Shown one piece after another: positions 1-5,919 of a DNA stretch of 15,501 nucleotides. The notes under the pieces were generated by a model. The model was not told the DNA's origin. It ran no database searches and saw only the letters and a list, made by a program, of their open reading frames with translations. The stretch covers positions 1-15,501 of the forward strand of contig JALRFG010000029.1 in the NCBI GenBank assembly GCA_023253795.1, in the 5' to 3' direction. The first letter of the stretch is position 1, and each line of letters begins with the position of its first letter. The position numbers were made by a program, and so were the translations under genes. The DNA is from Methylocystis sp. (GTDB taxonomy: Bacteria; Pseudomonadota; Alphaproteobacteria; Rhizobiales; Beijerinckiaceae).

Positions 1-624
1 CGGTCGGGCGGGGGCGGTCGTCGGATTGGCGGCCATGCCCAGCCGGGCGACAAAGGCGATGTCGGGATAGGCCTGCTCATTGACGATCCGGGTCGGCACG
101 CCGCGGGCGCGGGCTTCGCGGGCGATCAATTCGGCGCCCGAGCCGGTCAGGATCAGCGGCCCGGCGCCCATGGCGCGCAAAGCCTCCAGGGCGCCGTCAC
201 GGCGCGGGGCGACGATGGGGCGACCGTCCGGCCCGAAGGCGGCGATATAGACTTTGCCATAACGGGCGTCGATCGCCGCCGCGAGCACGCCGTCGTAATC
301 GCCGAGGATCAGCGGCGTGGCGAGCGCGGCGAGAGTCGAGACGCCGACAACGTCGCATTTACAGGCGAGGCCGATCGCTTGTCCGGCGGCCAGACCAATG
401 CGGATGCCGGTGAAGGAGCCGGGGCCCACCGTAACAGCGATGCGGTCGAGCGAAGCGAAGCCGCCCTCGACCTTCGCCATCACCCGTTCGACGAGCGGCA
501 GCAGGGCCTCGCCATGGCCGCGCTCCATCTCGATCGTCTCGGACGCGATCGGCGTTTCCGCATCGTCGTCGAGCACGCAGGCCGAAACGGCGGGCAGGGA
601 GGTGTCAATCGCCAGAATTCTCAT
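1..624 (-). CDS. tsaB: TsaB, tRNA N6-threonylcarbamoyladenosine biosynthesis protein (partial, C-terminus beyond left edge)
   Basis: The reverse strand from ATG 624 encodes 208 residues and runs off the left edge with no stop. It begins MRILAIDTSLPAVSACVLDD, the ASKHA-fold start of TsaB, followed by the TVGPGSFTGIRIGLA segment (about residues 65-80) typical of the family. In bacteria TsaB is the non-catalytic partner that dimerises with TsaD and works with TsaE and TsaC to make t6A37 on ANN-decoding tRNAs. Family members are about 220-230 residues, so only the last few are probably missing. A GGAG Shine-Dalgarno sequence lies 5 nt before the ATG. The gene starts 57 bp after the stop of the NifU-like gene on the same strand, so the two are probably co-transcribed. 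Identification is firm; the missing end cannot be judged. Confidence 0.93.
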   Translation of the reverse strand, partial: MRILAIDTSLPAVSACVLDDDAETPIASETIEMERGHGEALLPLVERVMAKVEGGFASLDRIAVTVGPGSFTGIRIGLAAGQAIGLACKCDVVGVSTLAALATPLILGDYDGVLAAAIDARYGKVYIAAFGPDGRPIVAPRRDGALEALRAMGAGPLILTGSGAELIAREARARGVPTRIVNEQAYPDIAFVARLGMAANPTTAPARP

Positions 625-681
625 GATTCTCCGATTATGACGGATTCGCCCTGACGATCAACAAACGCCGTGTGCGCCGCC

Positions 682-1242
682 TCAGATCCGTTCCACCGCT
701 TTCACCTGCGGCAGAAAATGACGCAGCAGATTTTCGATGCCGTTGCGCAGCGTGGCGGTCGAAGACGGACAACCCGAGCAGGCGCCCTTCATGCCGAGAT
801 AGACGACGCCATCGCGAAAGCCGCGAAACACAATGTCGCCGCCGTCGCCGGCGACGGCCGGCCGCACCCGCGTCTCGATCAGTTCCTTGATCGTCGCCAC
901 GGTCTCGGCGTCGGCGGGCTCGAAGAATTCGCCGTCCTGCGAGTCGCTTGTCGCAGCGTCATCCGCCAGTAGCGGCGCTTCGGCGGTGAAATGCTCCATG
1001 ATCGTGCCGAGAATGGCCGGCTTGAGATGGGCCCAGTCAGTGGCGTCTTTGGTGACGGAGACGAAATCTGAGCCATACATCACCGCCGTGACGCCGGGGA
1101 TCGCCAGCAACGCCTGCGCCAGCGGCGCCTTGCCAGCTTCGGCTGCGGAGCGAAACTCCATTGCGCCCTGACCGAGCACCGTCTGGCCGGGCAGAAACTT
1201 CAGGGTTGCGGGATTGGGCGTGGCTTCCGTCTGAATGAACAT
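682..1242 (-). CDS. NifU/NFU1-like iron-sulfur cluster scaffold protein
   Basis: This 186-residue protein starts MFIQTEATPNPATLKFLPGQ, the hallmark of the Nfu N-terminal domain (roughly residues 1-90). The NifU C-terminal domain spans roughly 110-186, with the cluster-binding CxxC as C155-S-G-C158 inside GACSGCPSSTATL. Proteins of this type, as in mitochondrial NFU1, hold a 4Fe-4S cluster at a dimer interface and deliver it to apo-enzymes in the cytosol. I chose ATG 1242 because family proteins start at MFIQTE and because GGAG sits 6 nt upstream. An in-frame ATG at 1254 and a longer frame reaching 1293 are less likely. It precedes tsaB on the same strand. It is complete, of normal length, and shows nothing unusual. 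Confidence 0.94.
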   Translation of the reverse strand: MFIQTEATPNPATLKFLPGQTVLGQGAMEFRSAAEAGKAPLAQALLAIPGVTAVMYGSDFVSVTKDATDWAHLKPAILGTIMEHFTAEAPLLADDAATSDSQDGEFFEPADAETVATIKELIETRVRPAVAGDGGDIVFRGFRDGVVYLGMKGACSGCPSSTATLRNGIENLLRHFLPQVKAVERI

Positions 1243-1383
1243 GTTTTTCTCCATCGCCTCCGGTTCAAGGCCGGGGTGTGGCGGGCCTATCACAATTTGC
1301 GGCTGACGGGGATATAGGCGTCGCCCCGCCGCGTCGAAAGCGGATCATTGTCAGAACTGCGCAACTGCGTCACTCTTCACGAC

Positions 1384-1791
1384 ATGCATGACGATGGAGT
1401 GACCGAGAGCGCCTTGCGCGCCGCCAATGAATTTTACTACCGCGCCTTCGCCGCGCGGGATCTTGTCGCGATGGAGGCGCTCTGGGCGCAGGACGGCGTC
1501 GCCTGCGTGCATCCGGGGTGGCCGGCGCTGATCGGACGGGCGGCGGTCATCGCTTCCTATCGCGATATTTTTCGCAACACAGCGCAGGAGGCGGTGACGG
1601 CGCGCGAGGCGAAAATCATCGTCGGCGACAATGAAGGGCGCGTCTATTGCGTCGAGGAGGTTGCCGGCGCCTTGCTCGTGGCGACCAAATGGTTTCGTCG
1701 GATCGACGACGACTGGCGTCTGCTGCATCATCAGGCGAGCCCACTGGTCGCGCAGGCGACCCCGACGACGACGAAGCCGGCGTTTCACTGA
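1384..1791 (+). CDS. SnoaL/NTF2-like small domain protein
   Basis: The product is about 135 residues and has the pattern of a single-domain SnoaL-like (NTF2 superfamily) protein. An early helix (ANEFYYRAFAARDLVAMEAL) is followed by W-x(4)-GVACVHPGWPALIGRAAVIASY and a C-terminal strand pair ending in TKWFRRIDDDWRLLHHQAS. Related small proteins bind small ligands or stabilise partner proteins, and the family alone does not define a substrate. The start is uncertain: ATG 1384 is taken here, but an in-frame TTG at 1348 would add 12 residues, and neither has a clear ribosome binding site. The gene is divergent from the NifU-like gene. Its stop codon overlaps the 3' end of trmJ by 7 bp on the opposite strand. 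No function is assigned. Confidence 0.8.
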   Translation: MHDDGVTESALRAANEFYYRAFAARDLVAMEALWAQDGVACVHPGWPALIGRAAVIASYRDIFRNTAQEAVTAREAKIIVGDNEGRVYCVEEVAGALLVATKWFRRIDDDWRLLHHQASPLVAQATPTTTKPAFH

Positions 1792-2633
1792 TCCTGCGCG
1801 TCGTCGCTGGCCGTTGCGTCGGCCTGCTTGCGCCGGTTCGGTTTTTTGGGATCGCGACGCGGTCCTTCGACCAAGCGCACCACCATGCCCCACAGCGTCC
1901 GCACATCCTGTTCGGTCAGGCCCATGCGGTGAAACATGTTGCGCAGATTGCGCGCCATCACCGGCTTCTTGGTTTCGGAGCGGAAAAAACCGCGCTTGTC
2001 GAGTTCGTCTTCGAGAAAATCGAAGAAGGAAAGCGTCATCTCGCGTGTCGCCGGCGGCGAGCGTTCTTCAATCTCGAAGGGCATGACGTCGCCATGCGCG
2101 GCGCGGAACCATTCATAGCCGGTGAGCAACACCGCCTGCGCCAGATTGAGCGAGGCGTAGGCGGGATTAACCGGAAAGGTGAGGATCGCATCGGCCAGCG
2201 CGACATCGTCATTGTCGAGTCCGGTGCGTTCGGGCCCATACAACACGCCATGTTTTTCGCCGGCGGCGTGACGCGCGGCGGTGATCGGCAGCGCGAGCGC
2301 CGGCGTCTGCACCGGCTTCATCTGGCCGCGCCCGCGCGCCGTGGCGGCGTAGACAAAGGACAAATCCTCAATCGCCTCGCGCACGCTGTCGTAGAGCTTC
2401 GCGCTTTCGAGCAGATGCACCGCGCCGGCGGCGGCGGCGTAGGCGCCTTTTCGATAGGCGCCGGTGCGTGGCCAGCCCTCGCGCGGCGACACCAGCCGCA
2501 GGTCGGAGAGGCCGAAATTCGCCATCGCCCGGGCGCACATGCCGATGTTCACGGCGAGCTGGGGCCGCACGAGAATGATCGCCGGGCCGCCCGAATACGC
2601 CGTCTTAGTGTGATCCGTTCCTGCCCCGACCAC
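1785..2633 (-). CDS. trmJ: TrmJ-type tRNA (cytidine32/uridine32-2'-O)-methyltransferase, SpoU family
   Basis: The 282-residue protein has SpoU (SPOUT) methyltransferase motifs. Motif 1 is AIILVRPQLAVNIGMCARAM (about residues 19-38). The knotted SAM-binding segment contains VLYGPERTGLDNDDV (about 130-145) and FPVNPAYASLNLAQAVLL (about 153-170). Length and architecture fit TrmJ, which 2'-O-methylates position 32 of the tRNA anticodon loop; the C-terminal helical extension (about 185-282) is also typical of TrmJ. The start is GTG 2633, with AGGAG about 9 nt upstream. The gene overlaps the end of the convergent NTF2-like gene by 7 bp and is divergent from icd. The tRNA specificity is inferred from the family, since related SpoU enzymes modify other positions. 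Confidence 0.9.
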   Translation of the reverse strand: MVGAGTDHTKTAYSGGPAIILVRPQLAVNIGMCARAMANFGLSDLRLVSPREGWPRTGAYRKGAYAAAAGAVHLLESAKLYDSVREAIEDLSFVYAATARGRGQMKPVQTPALALPITAARHAAGEKHGVLYGPERTGLDNDDVALADAILTFPVNPAYASLNLAQAVLLTGYEWFRAAHGDVMPFEIEERSPPATREMTLSFFDFLEDELDKRGFFRSETKKPVMARNLRNMFHRMGLTEQDVRTLWGMVVRLVEGPRRDPKKPNRRKQADATASDDAQDQ

Positions 2634-2750
2634 CTGTTTCGCTCCTGAGTCTCTCGCCTGAATTTTCCGCCACGTCCACGGCGGCGCAACTTAGTCGCAA
2701 AGCCCGTCATCATGAAAGAGGCGGGTCGACAGGGGACGCCGGCGCGAGAT

Positions 2751-2778
2751 TTGCCCCCGCCGGCGGCGGCGCTATAAG
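2751..2778 (+). promoter_or_regulatory. Putative sigma-70-type promoter of icd
   Basis: TTGCCC (2751-2756) and TATAAG (2773-2778) are separated by 16 bp. They lie about 25 bp upstream of the icd ATG, which would give a short leader of roughly 18-20 nt containing the AAGGA ribosome binding site at 2791-2795. This is assigned by eye only. Confidence 0.4.
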
Positions 2779-2803
2779 ACCGACGCAGCGAAGGATCGAG
2801 AAT

Positions 2804-4015
2804 ATGCAGAAGATCAAGGTGACGAATCCGGTCGTCGAACTCGACGGCGACGAAATGACCCGCATCATCTGGGCTTTCATCAAGGACAAGCTGATCCGGC
2901 CCTATCTCGACGTCGATCTTCTCTATTACGATCTCTCCGTCCAGAATCGCGACGCCACCAGTGATCAGGTGACGATCGATGCAGCCAACGCCATCAAGAA
3001 ACACGGCGTCGGCGTCAAGTGCGCCACGATCACTCCCGATGAGGCCCGGGTCGAGGAATTCGGCCTCAAGAAGATGTGGCGGTCACCCAACGGCACGATC
3101 CGCAACATCCTCGGCGGCGTGATCTTCCGCGAGCCGATCATCATCAAGAACATCCCGCGGCTCGTGCCGGGCTGGACGAAGCCGATCGTCGTCGGCCGCC
3201 ACGCCTTCGGCGACCAGTACCGAGCCACCGATTTCAAGGTGCCAGGTAAGGGACGTCTGACCATCAAGTTTGAGGGTGAAGACGGAACCGTCATCGAGAA
3301 GGAAGTTTTCGCGTTCCCGAACGCCGGCGTCGCCATGGCGATGTATAATCTCGACGAGTCGATCCGCGAATTCGCCCGCGCGACCTTCAATTATGGGATC
3401 AACCGTAAATTCCCGGTCTATCTCTCCACCAAGAACACGATTCTGAAAGCCTATGACGGTCGCTTCAAGGATCTGTTTCAGGAGATTTACGACGCCGAAT
3501 TCAAGACGCAATACGCCGCGCTTGGTCTGCACTACGAGCATCGCCTGATCGACGACATGGTCGCTTCGGCGCTGAAATGGTCCGGCGGCTATATCTGGGC
3601 CTGTAAAAATTACGATGGCGACGTGCAGTCCGACACGGTGGCGCAGGGGTTTGGCTCGCTTGGCCTGATGACCAGCGTGCTGATGACGCCGGACGGCAAG
3701 ACCGTCGAGGCCGAAGCCGCGCATGGCACGGTCACGCGTCATTACCGCGAACATCAGAAGGGTCACGAGACCTCGACGAACTCCATCGCCTCGATCTTCG
3801 CCTGGACGCGCGGTCTGGCGCATCGCGCCAAGCTCGACGACAACGCCGAACTGGCGCGATTTGCGAAAACGCTGGAGGAGGTCTGCGTCGCCACCGTCGA
3901 GGCGGGCTTCATGACCAAGGATCTGGCCCTGCTCGTGGGGCATCATCAGCGCTGGCTGTCGACCACCGGCTTCCTCGACAAGATCGACGAAAATCTCCGG
4001 AAAGCCATGAGTTAG
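2804..4015 (+). CDS. icd: NADP-dependent isocitrate dehydrogenase, type II (mitochondrial-like)
   Basis: This 403-residue enzyme oxidatively decarboxylates isocitrate to 2-oxoglutarate in the TCA cycle, making NADPH. It belongs to the homodimeric subfamily shared with eukaryotic IDH1/IDH2. Recognisable segments are ELDGDEMTRIIWAFIK near the N-terminus, SPNGTIRNILGGVIFREPI (about 94-112), the metal-binding EHRLIDDMVA region (about 246-255), KNYDGDVQSD (about 267-276) and AAHGTVTRHYREHQKG (about 307-322), which contacts the cofactor. An AAGGA ribosome binding site lies 8 nt before ATG 2804. The gene stands alone between divergent trmJ and downstream dksA. Its stop codon sits in the first of three 11-bp tandem repeats (listed separately). 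Length and motifs are complete, so identification is very firm. Confidence 0.98.
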   Translation: MQKIKVTNPVVELDGDEMTRIIWAFIKDKLIRPYLDVDLLYYDLSVQNRDATSDQVTIDAANAIKKHGVGVKCATITPDEARVEEFGLKKMWRSPNGTIRNILGGVIFREPIIIKNIPRLVPGWTKPIVVGRHAFGDQYRATDFKVPGKGRLTIKFEGEDGTVIEKEVFAFPNAGVAMAMYNLDESIREFARATFNYGINRKFPVYLSTKNTILKAYDGRFKDLFQEIYDAEFKTQYAALGLHYEHRLIDDMVASALKWSGGYIWACKNYDGDVQSDTVAQGFGSLGLMTSVLMTPDGKTVEAEAAHGTVTRHYREHQKGHETSTNSIASIFAWTRGLAHRAKLDDNAELARFAKTLEEVCVATVEAGFMTKDLALLVGHHQRWLSTTGFLDKIDENLRKAMS

Positions 4016-4043
4016 CGCAGGGTTAGCGCAAGGTTAGCCCAAG
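4011..4043 (+). repeat. Three 11-bp tandem repeats covering the icd stop codon
   Basis: The unit GTTAGCGCARG occurs at 4011-4021, 4022-4032 and 4033-4043 (the third copy reads GTTAGCCCAAG). Each copy contains TAG. The first TAG (4013-4015) is the icd stop, and because the period is 11, the three TAGs fall in three different reading frames. Confidence 0.85.
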
Positions 4044-4047
4044 GCTT

Positions 4048-4067
4048 GCGGCGGCCGCGGCCGCCGC
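4048..4067. repeat. Perfect 20-bp GC palindrome after icd
   Basis: The sequence GCGGCGGCCGCGGCCGCCGC is its own reverse complement. In RNA it could fold as a hairpin with a small loop. There is no U-run after it (it is followed by TCTCGCCCG), so it is not a standard intrinsic terminator, though it could mark or protect the 3' end of the icd transcript. Confidence 0.6.
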
Positions 4068-4078
4068 TCTCGCCCGAT

Positions 4079-4114
4079 TTGTCTATGTCACCCGGCGCGT
4101 TTATATAACCGCGC
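4079..4114 (+). promoter_or_regulatory. Putative dksA promoter with overlapping near-palindrome
   Basis: TTGTCT (4079-4084) and TATATA (4102-4107) are 17 bp apart, placing a start near 4114 and a leader of about 27 nt. A 20-bp near-palindrome (4095-4114, 18 of 20 positions symmetric) is centred on the -10 element: GCGCG and CGCGC arms flank TTATATAA. The bases after the -10 (ACCGCGC) form a GC-rich discriminator of the kind associated with control by ppGpp and DksA, which would allow self-regulation. That last point is inference. Confidence 0.5.
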
Positions 4115-4140
4115 AATAATCCTATTTGGGATTCGCGGTA

Positions 4141-4557
4141 ATGATGATCGACCTAAAAGACGCCTATAAGCCGTCCGACGACGAGCCTTTCATGAATGAT
4201 CGGCAGCGTGAATATTTCCGCCGAAAATTGCATTCATGGAAAGAAGACATTTTGCAGGAGAGCCGCGAGACGCTCGCCGCCCTGCAAAACGAAAATGAAA
4301 ATCATCCGGATCTGGCGGATCGCGCATCTTCGGAAACGGATCGGGCCATTGAACTGCGTGCGCGGGATCGTCAGCGCAAGCTGATCGCCAAGATCGACGC
4401 CGCGCTGCAGCGGCTTGACGACGGCAGCTATGGCTATTGCGAGGAGACGGGAGAGCCGATCTCGCTCAAGCGGCTGGACGCTCGGCCGATCGCGACCTTG
4501 TCCATCGAGGCGCAGGAGCGTCACGAGCGTCGCGAAAAAGTTTACCGCGACGACTGA
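4141..4557 (+). CDS. dksA: DksA, RNA polymerase-binding transcription factor (zinc-less variant)
   Basis: This 138-residue protein binds the RNA polymerase secondary channel and, with ppGpp, adjusts initiation at stringent-response promoters. The coiled-coil tip motif D57-x-x-D60-x-A62 is intact, and the globular end has GSYGYCEETGEP and ARPIATLSIEAQERHERREK. Instead of the four zinc cysteines of E. coli DksA it has C100-x-x-T103, 17 residues, then S121-x-x-A124, so only one cysteine remains and a zinc site is not expected. The same CxxT-17-SxxA layout is known from functional alphaproteobacterial DksA such as that of Rhodobacter sphaeroides, so this is probably an active, metal-free form. 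ATG 4141 (or the adjacent ATG 4144) is taken as the start, with GGGA about 9 nt upstream; an in-frame TTG at 4126 is less likely. A terminator follows. Confidence 0.95.
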   Translation: MMIDLKDAYKPSDDEPFMNDRQREYFRRKLHSWKEDILQESRETLAALQNENENHPDLADRASSETDRAIELRARDRQRKLIAKIDAALQRLDDGSYGYCEETGEPISLKRLDARPIATLSIEAQERHERREKVYRDD

Positions 4558-4584
4558 ACGGTTACGCAAAACGCTGAAATGACG

Positions 4585-4620
4585 AAGGGCGCCGGAATGT
4601 TCCGACGCCCTTTATTTTTT
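4585..4620 (+). terminator. Rho-independent terminator of dksA
   Basis: AAGGGCG (4585-4591) pairs with CGCCCTT (4606-4612). After one C/A mismatch, CGGA (4593-4596) pairs with TCCG (4601-4604) around the loop ATGT. The tract TTTATTTTTT (4611-4620) follows directly. The tail reaches into the stop codon of the convergent FliO-like gene (4619-4621). The minus strand has no T-run after the hairpin, so efficient termination is expected in the dksA direction only. Confidence 0.9.
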
Positions 4621-5617
4621 ATTCCTTTTCAGGCCGTCCAAGCAGGCGGGCCATTTCTTCCTCGAGAGATTCGAGGGCGTCTCCGGCAGGAGCTGCAGGC
4701 GGCGCCGGCGGAACCGGCGGCGGCGCGGCGGGGCGTTGCGGGGGAATGCCCATACGCACCTGCGGCGGAGCCGGCGGCGTCGGTTCTGCGCCAGAAAGCG
4801 GCGCGTCGCCGGCGGGCGCAGCGGGGCGCGGCGGCATCGGCGGCGCAGTCGGACGCAGCGGGGGCGGCGGCGGCGCGACGGGGCGCGTCGGGATCGGCGG
4901 CGGGGTCATTTTCAGTTCGCCGCTGGCCGGGGCCTCGCCCTCTTCAGACTTCGGTTTGATGATCTGCTGGGTGCGCGCCAGGAAAGGCGGCGGACCCTGA
5001 CGCGGCGGCGCAGCCGGACGCAAGGGCGGCGGCCCGCCCGCCATCGGACGCGCGGGCGGAGCGCCCGGAGCCGGAGGCGCCGTGGGTGTCGGCGCAGCGG
5101 GCTCGGCGGCGATTGGCGGCGCGGCAGGGCGCAGCGGCGGCGGCGTGGCCGGCTTGGGAGCGGCCGGTTTCGGCGCGGTGATTTCCGGCGGCAGGTTAAG
5201 GCCTGTCGGCGCGGCTGGCTTGATCGGAGCCGGCGTCGGGGAAACCTCTTCCTCGGCGGCGGGACCCGCGGGCCAATTCGTCGACGCGGCGCGCGACGAG
5301 GTTTCTGCGCGATTCGACTCTGTGCGGCCGACAACGCCCTCGACGCGACTGATCGCGCTTTCGACGAGCACGTCGTTCGGGCCGCCGATCAGCAGCAGAT
5401 GTTCGGTGTTGTCGCGCCGGACAATGACGAGCTGACGCTCCTTGTCGAGATCGAACACATCGACGATGTCCAGACGGCGCGGACGATTGCGCGCGCCTGG
5501 CGCGCGAATGCGGCGGCCGAAAACCAGACGCACGATGTAGACCAGAAGAAGCGCGGCGAACAGGAACGCCACGATTGCTCCAAGCATGGGGAGCAGCTGC
5601 GAGAATTTATCCGACAT
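4619..5617 (-). CDS. FliO-like membrane protein with long proline-rich tail
   Basis: The protein has about 332 residues. It begins with a short periplasmic end, one transmembrane helix (about residues 8-33) and a basic stop-transfer RRIRAPGARNRPRR. A small cytosolic domain follows (DIVDVFDLDKERQLVIVRRD and EHLLLIGGPNDVLVES), which fits the FliO family of flagellar export proteins. Residues about 110-310 are almost pure Pro/Ala/Gly/Arg with repeated PPLRPAAPP-like units. The protein ends in an acidic amphipathic helix, LESLEEEMARLLGR. FliO normally helps assemble FliP in the flagellar export gate, but no other flagellar gene is present here, so a flagellar role is uncertain. ATG 5617 is used; ATG 5635 in frame would add 6 residues and neither has a strong ribosome binding site. 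A CtrA-type box lies upstream, and the gene is divergent from cckA. Confidence 0.8.
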   Translation of the reverse strand: MSDKFSQLLPMLGAIVAFLFAALLLVYIVRLVFGRRIRAPGARNRPRRLDIVDVFDLDKERQLVIVRRDNTEHLLLIGGPNDVLVESAISRVEGVVGRTESNRAETSSRAASTNWPAGPAAEEEVSPTPAPIKPAAPTGLNLPPEITAPKPAAPKPATPPPLRPAAPPIAAEPAAPTPTAPPAPGAPPARPMAGGPPPLRPAAPPRQGPPPFLARTQQIIKPKSEEGEAPASGELKMTPPPIPTRPVAPPPPPLRPTAPPMPPRPAAPAGDAPLSGAEPTPPAPPQVRMGIPPQRPAAPPPVPPAPPAAPAGDALESLEEEMARLLGRPEKE

Positions 5618-5652
5618 GAACTGGGGTTCTCTCATTACCTACGCCGATGACT

Positions 5653-5679
5653 TTGCCAGCTTAACAGCTTTTCTGGCAA
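5653..5679. repeat. Inverted repeat upstream of the FliO-like gene
   Basis: TTGCCAG (5653-5659) and CTGGCAA (5673-5679) are perfect 7-bp arms around a 13-nt spacer that itself contains TTAAC, a CtrA half-site sequence. It lies 18-62 bp upstream of the possible FliO-like starts and could be an operator or a leader hairpin. Confidence 0.45.
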
Positions 5680-5693
5680 GCGGCGCCGGAAGG

Positions 5694-5708
5694 TTAATAG
5701 AGGGTTAA
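5694..5708. promoter_or_regulatory. CtrA-type box (TTAA-N7-TTAA) between the FliO-like gene and cckA
   Basis: TTAA (5694-5697), seven bases, TTAA (5705-5708) is an exact match to the alphaproteobacterial CtrA consensus. It is flanked as TTAAC on one strand and TTAACC on the other. It lies in the divergent intergenic region, 77 bp from the FliO-like start and 211 bp from the chosen cckA start. CtrA is the response regulator phosphorylated through CckA and ChpT, and it classically controls flagellar and cell-cycle genes, so both neighbours are plausible targets. Confidence 0.6.
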
Positions 5709-5802
5709 CGCCGGCTGATCGAGCCCGGATGGGGATATCCCGCCGCCGCCGTTGCCAGAATGACCGTGCAAGGCCATTGTTTCTTTGTGATTCCACCGTT
5801 GT

Positions 5803-5841
5803 GGCGGCGGAAGCCGCCGCGTTCAGTTTTTGCGTTATAAT
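5803..5841 (+). promoter_or_regulatory. Hairpin and TATAAT element in the cckA upstream region
   Basis: GGCGGC (5803-5808) and GCCGCC (5813-5818) form a perfect stem with loop GGAA. A T-rich stretch (5827-5831) and a consensus -10 hexamer TATAAT (5836-5841) follow. No good -35 is seen at the right spacing. If TATAAT is the -10, transcription would start near 5848, which rules out ATG 5845 and supports translation from ATG 5920. The hairpin could instead act on a longer transcript started nearer the CtrA box. Confidence 0.35.
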
Positions 5842-5919
5842 TCAATGCGTCGCCGCTTTTGGCGTTACGTGGTTCGCCCAGTCCCGGTTCTCTTTCGGGC
5901 GGCGGACGAGGATGAGGGA

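Noticed and set aside
1647..2648. Long plus-strand ORF of 333 codons opposite trmJ
   Set aside because: It is antisense to a clear TrmJ, with composition typical of shadow frames in GC-rich DNA and no recognisable domain or ribosome binding site.
4048..4067. Intrinsic terminator for icd
   Set aside because: The palindrome is perfect but no U-rich tail follows, so I list it only as a palindrome.
4736..5650. Plus-strand Arg/Gly-rich ORF of 304 codons opposite the FliO-like gene
   Set aside because: It is the complement of the proline-rich tail; the Arg/Gly richness is a by-product of the repeated Pro/Ala codons.
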